From positions 150,084,575 to 150,148,574 of the forward strand of contig NC_134455.1 of the NCBI RefSeq assembly GCF_047948215.1: a stretch of DNA of 64,000 nt, written 5' to 3'. Positions 23,107 through 34,948 of this stretch are shown piece by piece; the first letter of the stretch is position 1, and each line of letters starts with the position of its first letter. Under the pieces are notes generated by a model. That model ran no database searches. It had not been told where the DNA came from and was given only the letters and a program-made list of their open reading frames with translations. The position numbers were made by a program, and so were the translations under genes. Source of the DNA: Lycorma delicatula. Its lineage: Eukaryota > Arthropoda > Insecta > Hemiptera > Fulgoridae.

Positions 23107-23236
23107 TTTTTTGTTTAATTTGTATTGGCTGGCCCCGACTTCAAAAATAGTTATTTGTTGTAAATACTTTAGTTAATAAATAAAAATACGATTATATGTA
23201 ACATTTTACTACTATTATTTTTTGAAGTCGGTTTTT
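23107..23236 (-). repeat. Inverted-repeat arm (right) of the element hosting the Helitron
   Basis: This is the reverse complement of 20476-20607. It contains ttggctggccccgacttcaa near its inner side and ends ttgaagtcggttttt. Without the Helitron the two arms would be about 370 bp apart, making a host element of about 630 bp. A further loose fragment with aaccgacttcaaaaa lies at 20238-20265. Confidence 0.85.
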
Positions 23237-23703
23237 ATTTATTTTTTAGAATTATTTTATTGATCCTTTCTGTGATACAGCTGTTTTAAAGAAGTTACGT
23301 AGAACGTTTACGTGTAAAGTAATATCCTCCTTACCGAAACTGATAAATCGCTTCATTACATTTTATTTTATAACTATACAGAGTGATACAGGAGGAAAGG
23401 GAAATTTGGAAGTTGATTCTAGAGCTTGAAATAAGGAAAAAGGTTTCTTATAAATATATGTTTGAAGACGCTTTGTTTTCGAGTTACGACTAGCAAAATG
23501 TTTGCCAGGATTTCAGTTCCGTCATTATGATGAGATCATACCGAAAATGTTAAGAAGTTATAAGAGGTAACGCTTTATGTTTCTTATCTTCTTTGATCTG
23601 ATAATTTGAATAGAACAAGTCCCAGATCTGTATCTTCCGCAGTTTTTATGATATCCAACATAAAACAGAAAAAAAATCTGAGACGAAAAACACCTTTTTT
23701 AGA
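23237..23703. other. Mixed-composition stretch, possible old transposon end
   Basis: A string tacagagtgatacaggagga near 23378 resembles the way several DNA transposons begin, but no inverted partner is visible. No gene is seen. Confidence 0.3.
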
Positions 23704-23957
23704 TATATATAAATAAATGAAATATAACCTTACCAACAAATCATAGATAACAACTACGACCTTCTTACATAACAGACATAACTAATTTTATACTATGATT
23801 ACCAGTTGTGATTTTAAATTTACTTTTTACGTAATTTAATTTTAATGTTATAAATTGAAGAATAACTTTTCCTGAGGATGGTCGATTGACCGAAAGTACT
23901 AGAAAAGACACTGCGGACGAATTGTTGGTAAGGTTTTATTTCATTTATTTATATATA
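23704..23957. mobile_element. MITE-like element, 254 bp, 36-bp TIRs
   Basis: The left end (23704-23739: tatatataaataaatgaaat then ataaccttaccaacaa) is the reverse complement of the right end (23922-23957: ttgttggtaaggttttattt then catttatttatatata) with about two mismatches or indels. Inside the right end lies cctgaggatgg...ccgaaagtactag, also present in the fragment at 11150-11232. It is noncoding, and its superfamily is unknown. Confidence 0.75.
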
Positions 23958-26372
23958 AATAATATTATATATCGATTGTGCCATGTTTAAAATACTTACC
24001 TGTTTTAGGCAAGTACAATAACTTGTTAAATGACTAATAGATACTAAATTGTATTATTAAAACTTATAGAGAACTTAATTCTGAGAAAATCGATGTAATA
24101 AAGTCTATGAAAACAAAAAGAAATGGACTTTTATTATTAAAAACAAAACAGAACAAAACTTAGCACAAAAATGTTATGAATTTGTAAAAATTAAAAATAG
24201 CTGCTTTTAATACAATAAATTTATACCTTTGAAAAGTTAACCCTGCTGTTCTGTTCGGGTCATATCCGAAAGAACTTTTGTCTTTCTATCATTTTTTTCT
24301 TTTTAATAAAACTAAATCTCCATTATCATCTCCTTCATTTCGTTTTAAAATAAAATACTGACCTCACGTCAGAATAAAAATCTGCGATTCTGATAACGAT
24401 CTTAAATAATGTTAATCGGTTTTACAGTAAAAAGAAAAATTCACATATTAAACGTCAAGAAATGATTCGATTCAATTACCTTTCAGTTAATGAAATATTG
24501 ATGTAGATTATTTAATGTTTTCTTGAAAAACGCTATACAGTCAGAATATTTCACTACTTCAAACGCTATATAATCTATCTCATAAAAATGTAATAAAAAA
24601 ACAAAATTAATAATTGGGCGTCACTCTATTCAATAATAAATTAAATGAAATCTAATTAAATTATAATAATCTAGTCTATTTTTATTTACTGAAATAATTC
24701 TATTTTAACGTTTTATCTATTTCGCAAATGGAAACGTAACACAATTATGACATGTCACAATCGGGTCAACGAGTAAATAAATAGAAACACAATATTAATT
24801 AGATAAATTTTTACCATACAGTGCATAAAACTCCCTGATGTACTAAGAGTAAATTAAAATTTTGTTAAATTATTTCACTTATCACTGTAATATTAATTCC
24901 TAATACGAATCCTTTATTCTTCCACGTTATTTCACAATCACTTTTTATAACTTCAGAACTTTTATTCTTTATTAACTGCGGTATAATAAACGAATGAAGC
25001 TAGTAATTAGGGTCACATTATGTTTATACAAGGTTAGATATCGGAGAAAAAAGCTTTCAAAAACAAGATAAGTAGCGACATTTTAACAACTGCCAAAAGT
25101 ATTAACCTTGTCGTACTTTCTATGAATACGGCGCCAAGGAAATTTCGCTTTCGGTTTTGCAATCGTACCTTTGTGCAACTCGGTAAGTAAAGGTAAAAAA
25201 CGACTTCAAATTATTGTCATTAATACTCAATTTTTAATGCGTTCAGTGCAAACGGCCGGTTATTATTGATAAACAAGTAAAACCACCGTTATTGGAAAAA
25301 CAATTAATTTTGAAACTTAATCGGAAGATAAAACCGGTTACTTTTATTTTAAAATAAATCATTGCATCGCAATACTATACATTATAATACATTATATCAT
25401 AAAATTAAAATTGAGCAGTCTAACTGCGATTTGTATCGATTCTTTTGTTACAAAAACCTTAAGGTAACAACATTTCATGTATAGCAGACACTAAATTCCC
25501 GTCGAATGTTGACTTAGGCGTGGAAGATAATAAGTTTAAAAAATTTTATTTTATAAGATGAAAAAATTTCAACGCTTTTAAAATATGGGTAAACGTATGA
25601 TATGAAAATTATAGGAAAACTTCGTAATTATATCCATTAATTAAGGATGAAGAAACCGGGTGAGAGATTGAAAATCAGTCTTGCATTTTACTAAGATGCT
25701 TCACTTTTCTATCTCAAATCACTGCACGTTAATTTTCAGAAAATTGCATTTCTTACATTTTATAATGCAGTGATTTGTAGGAGGAGATTATTATTGTTGT
25801 AACAAACAACTGTTCATTAATTTGTCCGATAAACATTTAACATAAAACTTACTCTCAAAGATTTATAAAAAAAATCCGATTTTCATCTCGTTAGCCGACC
25901 GAATGAATAGAACTCTGACTAATAGCAACTTGTTTGTTAGAATTCTGATTCGTCCTATTTTGACCCACAATAAGTATTAAATGTTGTATATGTGATAGAA
26001 TGGAAAATTTACAAAGCTAGTAAAATCGCGTTATAGTTTTTTCTAAAAATTGGGTTTTAACGTAAACAAGACCATAACGATCAGTAAATAATGTACTGGA
26101 AATTTTTAATTTCCAATTTTTGGTTCTGGATAAGAAAGTTAGAGTTTACAAAGGAATGTATAACATTAAATGCAATATATATTGTACGGTTAATCAGTAG
26201 ATTCTACGATTAGATCTAAGTGAAGGGTAATAACAGAATGAAAGGAATAAGGGAAAATACAACGGAATAAAGGGAATATACTCAGAGGGATGAAATATAG
26301 AGGATTATCTGACAGCCGTTGGTTGCAGTACTTAACACAGCGTTGTCGTGTTAAAATGTAAAATTATTGCAT
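23958..26372. other. AT-rich stretch, no gene seen
   Basis: Noncoding AT-rich DNA without recognisable repeats, RNA genes or exons. A slightly more balanced block at 25100-25270 is single-copy within the window. Confidence 0.45.
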
Positions 26373-26520
26373 TGAACGCGATGATCGCTAGGCATAGAAT
26401 TATATCAAACTAAAATGGTGGTAAATACGGTTGGATGAATTTTTTAAAACGTTCTACCGTTTTAACTTTTTTTAATAGTTTTTAACTTTTGAAAAATTAA
26501 TGTTTGTAAGCTTGTTTGCG
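26373..26520 (+). repeat. Direct repeat, copy 1 (partner at 27500-27645)
   Basis: It begins ttgaacgc and shares atagaattatatcaaactaa, ggtaaatacggt, gttctac.gttttaactttt, and then a tttttaacttttgaaa.attaatgttt block with the second copy 1.13 kb downstream. About 85 percent identity by eye. Confidence 0.75.
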
Positions 26521-27499
26521 TGCTCTTGCTATGCACGTACCTTATTTTATTATATGTATGGTTACGATTTTGAAATTTTTCTCTTTCTTCAAAATTTAAT
26601 TATTTTCTTTCGTTATTTTTTTTAATTATTTGTTTTCTGATATAATATCGCAGAATGTAACAACAGGAAAAAAACACTGTCATATTTATTTTTATCTGTG
26701 TGTTAAAAAAAAGATATCACCTTATTTCGTGGTTGACAACCAATGTATTTGTGTCTTATTCAAGGTTTTGGTCGATTGAAAGTTTACAAGACGATACTTT
26801 AGTAAGTTAGCGGCAATATTAGTATAATACTATTATTTCTGCAATTCAAAAGCAGCAGAAAATCACATCCGTCTACACGGTCTTTTATTGCGAATGATGA
26901 TCACGTTCCGAGTTAGTTTCGTAGTCTTTGTCCCGATACTATATAATCACAAAAAAACTGAAACCAAATTAGTTTAGTCAATCGAATCTCGCCGTCCAAA
27001 AACAGAATCCGGTGAATGTTTTTTTAAATTATTTAAAATAAGAGGATATAGATACTCTTAATGGAAATCTACAAAAGATGTCACTTTATCAAAGTTGAAA
27101 TTTAGGATATTCCCTAAACTCCGAAGTATCAGAATGAAACTTTTACTAGGACTGCGCTTCATCTAAGTAAGGTTCTCAGACTGAAATTGACGATCGAGAT
27201 ATCGATGTGAGTCACCGGCTCGAGAAATTTCCAAAAAAATCGGCTGTTATAGTCCGGTTTGTACTTAGATATGTAGCAAATAGACTGATGGCATCCAAGA
27301 AAACGAAGAGGGATCTACGGCACAGTATTTCGTTATGACAATGGATTCTATCGTATACGCTAACCGGTCCTCGTCTACCAGAAGGACTATCCTTATGGTT
27401 TTCGCTCAGAAGACAAAGAAGAAAATAAAATCGCTTAAGTGGTGGATGGGTTGACGGAAGTACTCGAGTTAAAATTGTTTAACGGTACAGTGAAGTGAC
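26521..27499. other. Spacer between the direct repeats
   Basis: About 980 bp. The part 27160-27500 is less AT-rich than its surroundings and may be decayed coding sequence, but conceptual translations show no motif that I recognise. It contains no supported gene. Confidence 0.35.
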
Positions 27500-27645
27500 T
27501 TGAACGCAGACATGGCTAGCAATAGAATTATATCAAACTAAAATTACGGTAAATACGGTAGAATGAATTCTTTAAAAAGTTCTACTGTTTTAACTTTTTT
27601 AATCGTTTTTAACTTTTGAAATATTAATGTTTGCGTTTGTGAACT
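27500..27645 (+). repeat. Direct repeat, copy 2
   Basis: Same sequence order as 26373-26520 in the same orientation. The two could be LTR-like ends of a small nonautonomous element or a segmental duplication. No polypurine tract or primer-binding site is evident. Confidence 0.75.
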
Positions 27646-28127
27646 ATTTGCGAGCATGATAACGAATGCGACAAGAACAAAATGCGATCTGCTGCAATCG
27701 GTTTGAGTAAGACGCAGGGAGACTTTCTGTCCGTAAACTTTCTCTCAACTTATCCTTATGACGATCAGATTTCTTTTTCGATCTGCACAAGGAAAAAACT
27801 AAAAGTCGGACGATTATATTAAACAACTCACCTTTCTCTTTATTTCAAATACTTTAAATACGGGTGAAGATGATTAATTGTATTTATGCTTTAATTATTC
27901 ATAAAACGAAAAGGATTATTTAATACATTCTATAAATAAACGAATAAAAAACGGTTTTTTTTATATAAATTTTTTAAAAAATTTAAATCACATTCATAAA
28001 ACTTTTCAGTAAGTCAGGATGAGTTTTTATTATTACGTTAGCGAACTGCTTTTTTGCGAACACTTTCCACTTTATAATCTCCAGGATGATTGAGTGGAGA
28101 CGGACAAATATGTACAATTTAATCTAA
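27646..28127. other. AT-rich stretch, no gene seen
   Basis: Short open frames only. No motif is recognised. Confidence 0.4.
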
Positions 28128-28812
28128 AAAAAAACTGATGTGTACACCACATGACTTCCTTGTATGCCTATTAAATTACTTATACATCATTTTTTTTTAA
28201 AATGAAAAGTGCATAAAATTTTATTTCATTAATAACGTGTGATATTTTTTAATATTTTGTTATTGTTATTATTGAATTATTATTTATCGTACATTTTTTT
28301 TTACAATCAGAGGTTAATAATTATTAATAAATCAATATATTTAAATTTAAAAAAAAATGAGATGAAGTCGGATTCGAACCGATGTGCCTTCCCCTTGTAA
28401 GATACAAGTATTTAATTAATTAAACTTTTATTTAGCTATAACTCTGGAGCCAATGAAAATAAATACCGCTTATGATACATAGTTGAAAAGCTCTCAGTGA
28501 GGGCTTATTGCTGCAGTTAAGAAAAAGTTCAAAATCTAAATCTTTTGGATTTTGGGCTTTTTTGGACACTTTTGGTCCAGTTGATTACAATCAAAAGGAA
28601 AGGTGGATAACAAGATGTTACAACAGTCCTAAATCCAAAATTTCAACATCCTTCGGATAATCGTTTTTGAGTTATGCGAGATAGATACGGACATACGTAC
28701 GTACAGACGTCACGCCGAAACTAGTCAAAATGGATGGTCAAAATGAATATTTCCGTTGAAATCTGAAAACCTAAATTTTTTGCGATCACAATACTTCCTT
28801 TACTTGTACAAA
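28128..28812 (-). repeat. Composite dispersed repeat, fuller copy (partner at 10.4 kb)
   Basis: The minus-strand order is: ttttgtacaagtaaaggaag start; attgtgatcgcaaaaaattt; tttgaccatccattttgact; cgtgacgtctgtacgtacgt; a block with aaatccaaaagatttagatt; tatgtatcataagcggtatt; ctccagagttatagct; cttacaaggggaaggcacat; box B-like cggttcgaatccgacttcat; an A/T tract; and finally taggcatacaaggaagtc. The part from the tatcataag block to the end is shared with 10375-10745. It has no coding capacity. It may be a tRNA-related SINE fused to, or terminating, a longer element. The family is unknown to me. Confidence 0.75.
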
Positions 28813-31235
28813 AAATAATTATAGAAAAATAATGAACAATAAGTATAGTAAACGGTATTAAAGAGTGACAAATTAATCAAGACGTTTCATCGGTTAGAAA
28901 ACCTTAAAAGTATCTTAATATAACATCGGCATAATACAACATCGCAGGTGTTCAGTAGTTTAACAACAAGCCGTACAAACAGTGAAAGAACGGTGGTTTA
29001 GGTATAATCTATACAATATTTTTAATAATTTAATAAAGATTATAGATAAATACAATTTATTATAACAAAAATAAGTAGATAAAAAATACAAATTTTAATA
29101 TATAAATATAATGAATAAAACAAAACAAAAACTCAAAAACGCTAGTCATCATAAAACCTTTGTAACCCTGAACACTTGGCACTCAAGATATCTTAGATAA
29201 ATGAATCCGTTAAAGGTTTCCTTTTTGTGGAGCTATAATTTTTCGCTTGCTTTATTGAATCATGATCGACGGTTAGCGCGTTAATTTTACCGGTTGAATT
29301 TTAAGTTGTTAGTTCAGGGGTGCGGTTTCCGGCTTGTGGTTATTACACAATTCTAATTAACAAGATATATTGTTGGTCTACTGAACCAGAGGTACAACGA
29401 ACAAAGAATGCAGCTATGTGCAAGCCACAATCGAATAAAGCTGCATTAAAGTTTTTTTGAGTTTTCTGAACAATCACACAACCTATTCATTTAATAGCAC
29501 TTCATCTTCAACTGTAACCCTAAAATAATGGTAGAAGCAAAAAGTAAAATGTTGAGGATATACAAAGAAATCACGAAAACTTCATTTTTAAGCCGAGAAA
29601 TCTGTTATTACTGTTGGTAGAAAAATTGCATTTCAAAATAAAAGAATTTCACGGAAATGTAAACTCCATCTTCAAACTGTTGATTTTCCTTAAAAGTACT
29701 TCATAAGCGACGGTACTTTTATTGACGGTTCTAAACAATAAAAGAATTATTTTGTCCCACAAACATGATACAGTAACCGATTTAATAATTACAATTTATT
29801 ACTTAATCTTTATATCTAGTTTTAAGAGCTAAAACGTAAAACATGTAAAACTCCATAAAATAATTTTACAATGCGGTGTTACGTTATATAAATTCAACCT
29901 CATCCGTTAATTAACACCCAGGTTGAAATATTTCATATAATTAAAGCCAATATCATTTTCTGTTACACTTCTTTCGCTTCAGTGTTATTAATATTAGTAA
30001 AATTAAAAGAAAGGCATATTATCTTCGGTGTCCTACCTGTTACCTTTACTTATCATTATTGTTCTAGCTGTAATTATTTTAATTTCGCATCAGAATTAAT
30101 CTTTCGTAATGTTTTCAATAATAATACAAATGATGTTTGCGCAGATATTGTTTCAACAAAACAAATTAAAAAACGGGAGTCTCCGAGCGTATTTAAAATT
30201 GCGATGACATTTACTAATGGTAAAAAAATATTTATTAATTAAAGTTATTAATTGTAATAATAATTAAAATTATCGTTGGTTTCTTAGTACGAACTAGTTG
30301 TTTGAAAATATCAGTGTTTAAAGTTCAAACTGTAGAACAACTTTCACAAAAATATTTAACGATTTTAAAATTCTTAAAAAGAAATAGATATTGATTGACT
30401 TTTTTATTGTTCAACAATGAATTTTCAGAAATAATTTATTGTGAAACGCAATCTCTGTTATTTGTGAAGATTCATTATCGGTTAAAGATAAAAGACTGAA
30501 TGCTAATAGCCCAAAAATACTAATTTCTTAAAACGATTGTAGAATATATTCTGCCGTATGAATATTAAAACTTATATTCTTTCATATGTAACAATTGAAA
30601 GTTTTAACTACCGTTACACTTAAGATAAATTTGCATCTTATCCTACAATAAAATATAACATTCCAAGTAGAAATTTAGGTGATGTAAACCAAATCATACA
30701 CTTACGTTATGTTTTTCCCTCGGATTAATTTAATGCAAGGCTACGTAAAATATTGTATTTATTTATAAAGCCATTATAAACAGTACCACTTCTAGTACCG
30801 CCCCTAATTTATCTATTAACATGGCATCGCCATCCTGCTTGTAAACACAATACTATCCGGTAGGAAAAACCTTAACAGTTTCCAATCGGTCGGGCAATCA
30901 ATTTTCAGATAAACAAATTATAGCACAATATTACAAAAAAATATAAGTTATGTTCAAACCCCTTTTCATGAAGACCCTCAACATTTTAATTATAAATATT
31001 CACTTCCTATACTCCTCATTCACCATCATTATTATTATTATAATTACAATTTTTTTAAGTGGGTTATACGAACATCCACTTCTAAGATCATTTAGTTCTT
31101 GTAAAATTCTTTAAAACGAGACTAAATCACCAATAGGATCATCAGATGTAAGGGTGCATAGGGCCCTTACATTTTAATAATACACAAAAATAAACAATAG
31201 GTGAAACATTCAAACAAAACGCATACATACAACAC
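28813..31235. other. AT-rich stretch, no gene supported
   Basis: The frame at 29982-30242 (86 codons) has no domain and no splice context. A small hairpin with atgtaaggg/cccttacat arms is at about 31147-31175, close to the LINE ORF1 remnant and possibly part of that element. Confidence 0.4.
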
Positions 31236-32330
31236 TTACCGGGTGTAAAGGGCCCTGATATTTACATAAAACACTTCGTTTTCTAGAAGTATGACATGGC
31301 ATCTCCCAGTCTCCGAGTCGGAGATCAAGGAAGCGGCGGACAAGAAAGGACATAGCTCGGCGCTCTGTCTAGGTGCCGATTCAAAGGTGGGAACAGGAAC
31401 AATACCCATGACATGAGCCTTACGGGCCACCGACTTGGAAAGGGGGGAAATAGACCTCTCTTGTTTGGTTTTAGGCGGTCTCTGTGGTTTTGGTTGTGAG
31501 AAGAGCTCAGAAGAACATGGCGTCAAAGTCTCCTTAGGGGATTCCGAAGTTTTCTTAAATTTTCTGTCAGACTATGAACTGAGATTCATCTTCCTTTTTG
31601 TTCTGTTCTAATTTTTATTTTTTTTTATTTTTACTCGATATATTTCCTGGTGGCTGTAACTTATGCGGTTTCATTACTACCTTTTGGGAGAGATATATCA
31701 TTTTGTTGTCGATTATTTTCTCTATCATGTAGCGAGGTTACTGAGGAGAGCTGATCTGCATCAACATTTGTATTAGAAGCAGTTGCCTCTGTCTTGAGCA
31801 TATGTTGTTATTGCTCTAGGTTTACGGCTGTGTACAAATTTTTAGCTTCTAAATAGCTCTGTAAGGTTTTAACTTTCTAAACAGCTACTTAATCTTTGTA
31901 AGCAGGACGTTTTTTGATCGACATGAATGCTGTCCTTTGTAGTTGACACAGACAGGAGGATCCTTACATGGTTTCTCTTCATTGATCTTTTCACCACACA
32001 CACATATTTGCGGTCCCTCACATCGAACCGCGGTGTGACCAAATCGCTGGCACCTGAAGCACTGCGTTAGTTACGGTGCTTCTGGCCGCACATACGAAGG
32101 TGTGTCCAGCGCACAATTTCTCCAACAGGATCGGTCTATTAAAGTGAGGACATGAAAAACAAAAGGTTAGCCATTCCATCTTGTGTTCAGCCTTCGGCAT
32201 TCTACTACTCCCTGTAGTAAGAGATCCTTCATAATTTCCCGCTCAAAACAACTGAGTAGATCTCGACAAACCACAACACCCTTTGAAGTATTGAGAGTGC
32301 TGTGAAGATCTACGCGTACAACAAACTCAC
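31236..32330 (-). pseudogene. Jockey-type LINE ORF1 remnant, second copy
   Basis: Minus-strand translation starting near 32330 gives GEFVVRVDLHSTLNTSKGVV, then CRDLLSCFEREIMKDLLLQG, then, after frame changes, a zinc-knuckle set: QCFRCQRFGHTAVRC (intact CCHC), ICVCGEKINEEKPC and PPVCVNYKGQHSCRSKN (second cysteine now Tyr). The C-terminal Ser/Pro-rich tail is open from 31526 to 31236 (PKPQRPPKTKQERSISPLSK). The knuckle signature FGHTAVRC and KDPPVC match the copy at 16.2 kb, so the two are the same or sister families. Stops and frameshifts (for example between the RNA-recognition-like part and the knuckles) make it inactive. No ORF2 follows on the minus strand below 31236, so the copy is truncated. 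Confidence 0.85.
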
Positions 32331-34476
32331 CTATTTTTTTTTAATTCAAGTTAGTTAACTAAAGTTGAAAGTGACGGTGGATCGCTGTAATAATTTAAAT
32401 CACAGGACACATTCTGTAAAATATTCTTTTCAGTACCCCAATTCTTTTACATTTTTATTTCATAAGACCTTTAAAATTAACTCTATACATCTTTATCGAG
32501 TTTATATTTCCCATATAATTTATTTTGTGTAATAAAATGAATTTTTAGTTATTAAGGGTTTTGCGTTACCCACTTTTTAAAGTCTTTAAAATTTCCAAGG
32601 ACAGTATAATTCTTATAGTAAAGATATATGAATTTTAGAAACTAAAAATTGTTTAATGGAAATAGTAACCTGACGTCGGAAATAGGTCTGGACATTGATA
32701 ACAATGATTTTTTTTTAATTTCATCTTGTATCACATTTTCATTCCTAAAATAATGTAATTAGCACTTTTAACATAACATTCTTCTGTTTATCTTTCCTTT
32801 ATATGGTAAAATTCACAATGGCAACCTTTTAAAAAATTATTTTATAAATCTTTAAAAAATAATTCTTGATGTTCAAATTATATCATTAAATCTACGGTAC
32901 GGTACACGCTTGATTCTAAAAATTTATTTCGGAGAGTTTGATTAGATGAAATTATTATATTTAAAATAAATTAGTTCACTTCTCAGCACCTGAATGCCTA
33001 CCCATTGTACTGCTCATAGTATGGTTTATATCTTCTAATCTTCAGCTTCTGTTTTATTTTCCAAGTACTGATAATCTGTAATTTTTTATTGTTTAGTAAT
33101 TATTGATTTATTTACTTTATTTTTACTAATTCCTTTGGGATTACCGTGATGATTATTTAACGATCGCGATGCACATTTAGTGAACATTCTTATTTTTTGT
33201 AAAATGGTCCTTGAGAATTTTGTTAGTTTCTTACGTTTCTTAAGATCCATCTAAAAAGTACGGTTTGCACATTACTGATCCAAATTCTACTCGCAGATAT
33301 ATCTTCAGGGAAAGTTTAGGTAAAACGATGTTAAAAAAAAACAGCAAATAGGTAGTTGAAATAAGGTATGTACTTTTGTTTAAAAAATTAACTTTAAGTA
33401 TTTAGTTGTTTTTCTTCTTATGTCGATGTGCCGTAATCATAACGGTGGTGGGCAAACTGATATGATACTAGTGGCTTATGAAAGAGTGAAATCCAAAGAG
33501 TAACCTGTATCTCATTCCTGAGTGCTTAGAAAGTCAAATACGAAACGGTTTCCCGTTCCTTTATTCATTAACGGTAATAATAACAACTCATATTTGCATC
33601 CCGAGCTTACAGAAATGTAGCTGACTATCAACACTACTAGAGATATTTCCACCGAAGGAACAAAGAACACAGTGAAAATCATTATTCTCAGAGAAAAGAA
33701 AGGCTCAATAGGGACTATGTACCTCAAGTGTTTTTATATAATTAACTCCTAGTCATCCTAGATATTTGGTCGAATAGGAGAAATTAGTTACTTTAAAGAG
33801 GTTTTTAGCGTTTCTTTCCACTTTATTCTAGGATAAAAGCAGGTGGTTATATCACCATCATCGACTTAAGAAGACTTAATTATTAATTATAATCTAAGAA
33901 AGTAATTCTGTGTTTTTTTTAATCATCCCGAATACAAGGCACAATGAAATACAAAAACTACCTGTTTTTTTTTTGTTTTTTTTTCTTTAGAATGGTATTC
34001 AATGTTACGAAATGTTGAATGATTTTATCTTAATTTTCTGTAAGCTGTAGTAGTAGCTAAATTAGTAAAACATTTGATAAAACTTGTTATTCGGTCTTAT
34101 AAATTAAAAAAACACTTTCTACTCTTTTAAAAGTTCCAAACTACGAGTAATGACAGTAATTATTTCTGGTATCTCTTAAATATCAGTTTATTCAGCGTTG
34201 GACTACTTAAAACATATGCTGGATTTTTTTTATTTTACAAACAAAACCAAAAACCGAATTTTACTTGACAAAACTCTTTTAAATTATTATTAAACTTCAA
34301 TTAGCTTAAAAATTGTCGGCATAAGTCAGTAAACTTTTATATAGATATCAGGTTAGCACATAGAAGAAATACTTCTTCAGGTACTTTAATTTCAAATGTT
34401 TTTAATTCGACGCTAGATTAAAACAAAACGACTATCAATAACTAATTGACTAGACTTGGTGGCGAACTCAGATACC

Positions 34477-34574
34477 TTAATTTATCATTGGTTTTTTTAA
34501 TTTTGTATTATTATTTTGATTATTTTAATTTATCATTGTTTTTTTTTATTTTGTATTATTATTTTGATTATTTT
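34477..34574. repeat. 48-bp tandem duplication
   Basis: The unit ttaatttatcattg...tattattattttgattattt occurs twice with period 48 (starts 34477 and 34525) and differs at only a few positions in the T-run. Confidence 0.85.
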
Positions 34575-34885
34575 TTGATGTCATATTGCACGTTACTCTT
34601 TTGTGAGTTCATGAGAAAAAGATAATAATTCAATAATTTTGTTACTATTAATAATAATAATAATATTTTTAAAATTGTGGTCGGTAGAGGGGTTAAGGTC
34701 ATATTACTACAGGTTATTATCCTTTGAAATTATAATATCGTTAAGTGTGCCAGTTGTGTAATTTTATACACCGATAAACGGTGACTGTTAGTCAAATGTA
34801 TGATGTTTTGTAAAAATGTTATTTTTTTAAAAAAGAAAACAAATTTTATTCATCAAATGTGTGTAAATTTTCCTCCTGTCTGTCT

Positions 34886-34948
34886 CTACCTACCTACCTA
34901 TCTATATAAAAAATGTGTGTGTGTGCGCGCGCGCGCGCGCGCGCGTGC
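34886..34948. repeat. Compound microsatellite (CTAC/CTAT)n then (GT)n(GC)n
   Basis: tctacctacctacctatcta is followed by a tgtgtgtgtg and then cgcgcgcgcg alternating purine-pyrimidine run (34914-34948). Alternating GC/GT runs of this length can adopt Z-DNA. Confidence 0.9.

Noticed and set aside
26373..27645. LTR retrotransposon
   Set aside because: The direct repeats lack clear TG...CA ends, a primer-binding site or any gag/pol motif, so they are reported only as direct repeats.
29982..30242. 86-codon open frame
   Set aside because: No recognisable motif, signal peptide or supporting context.
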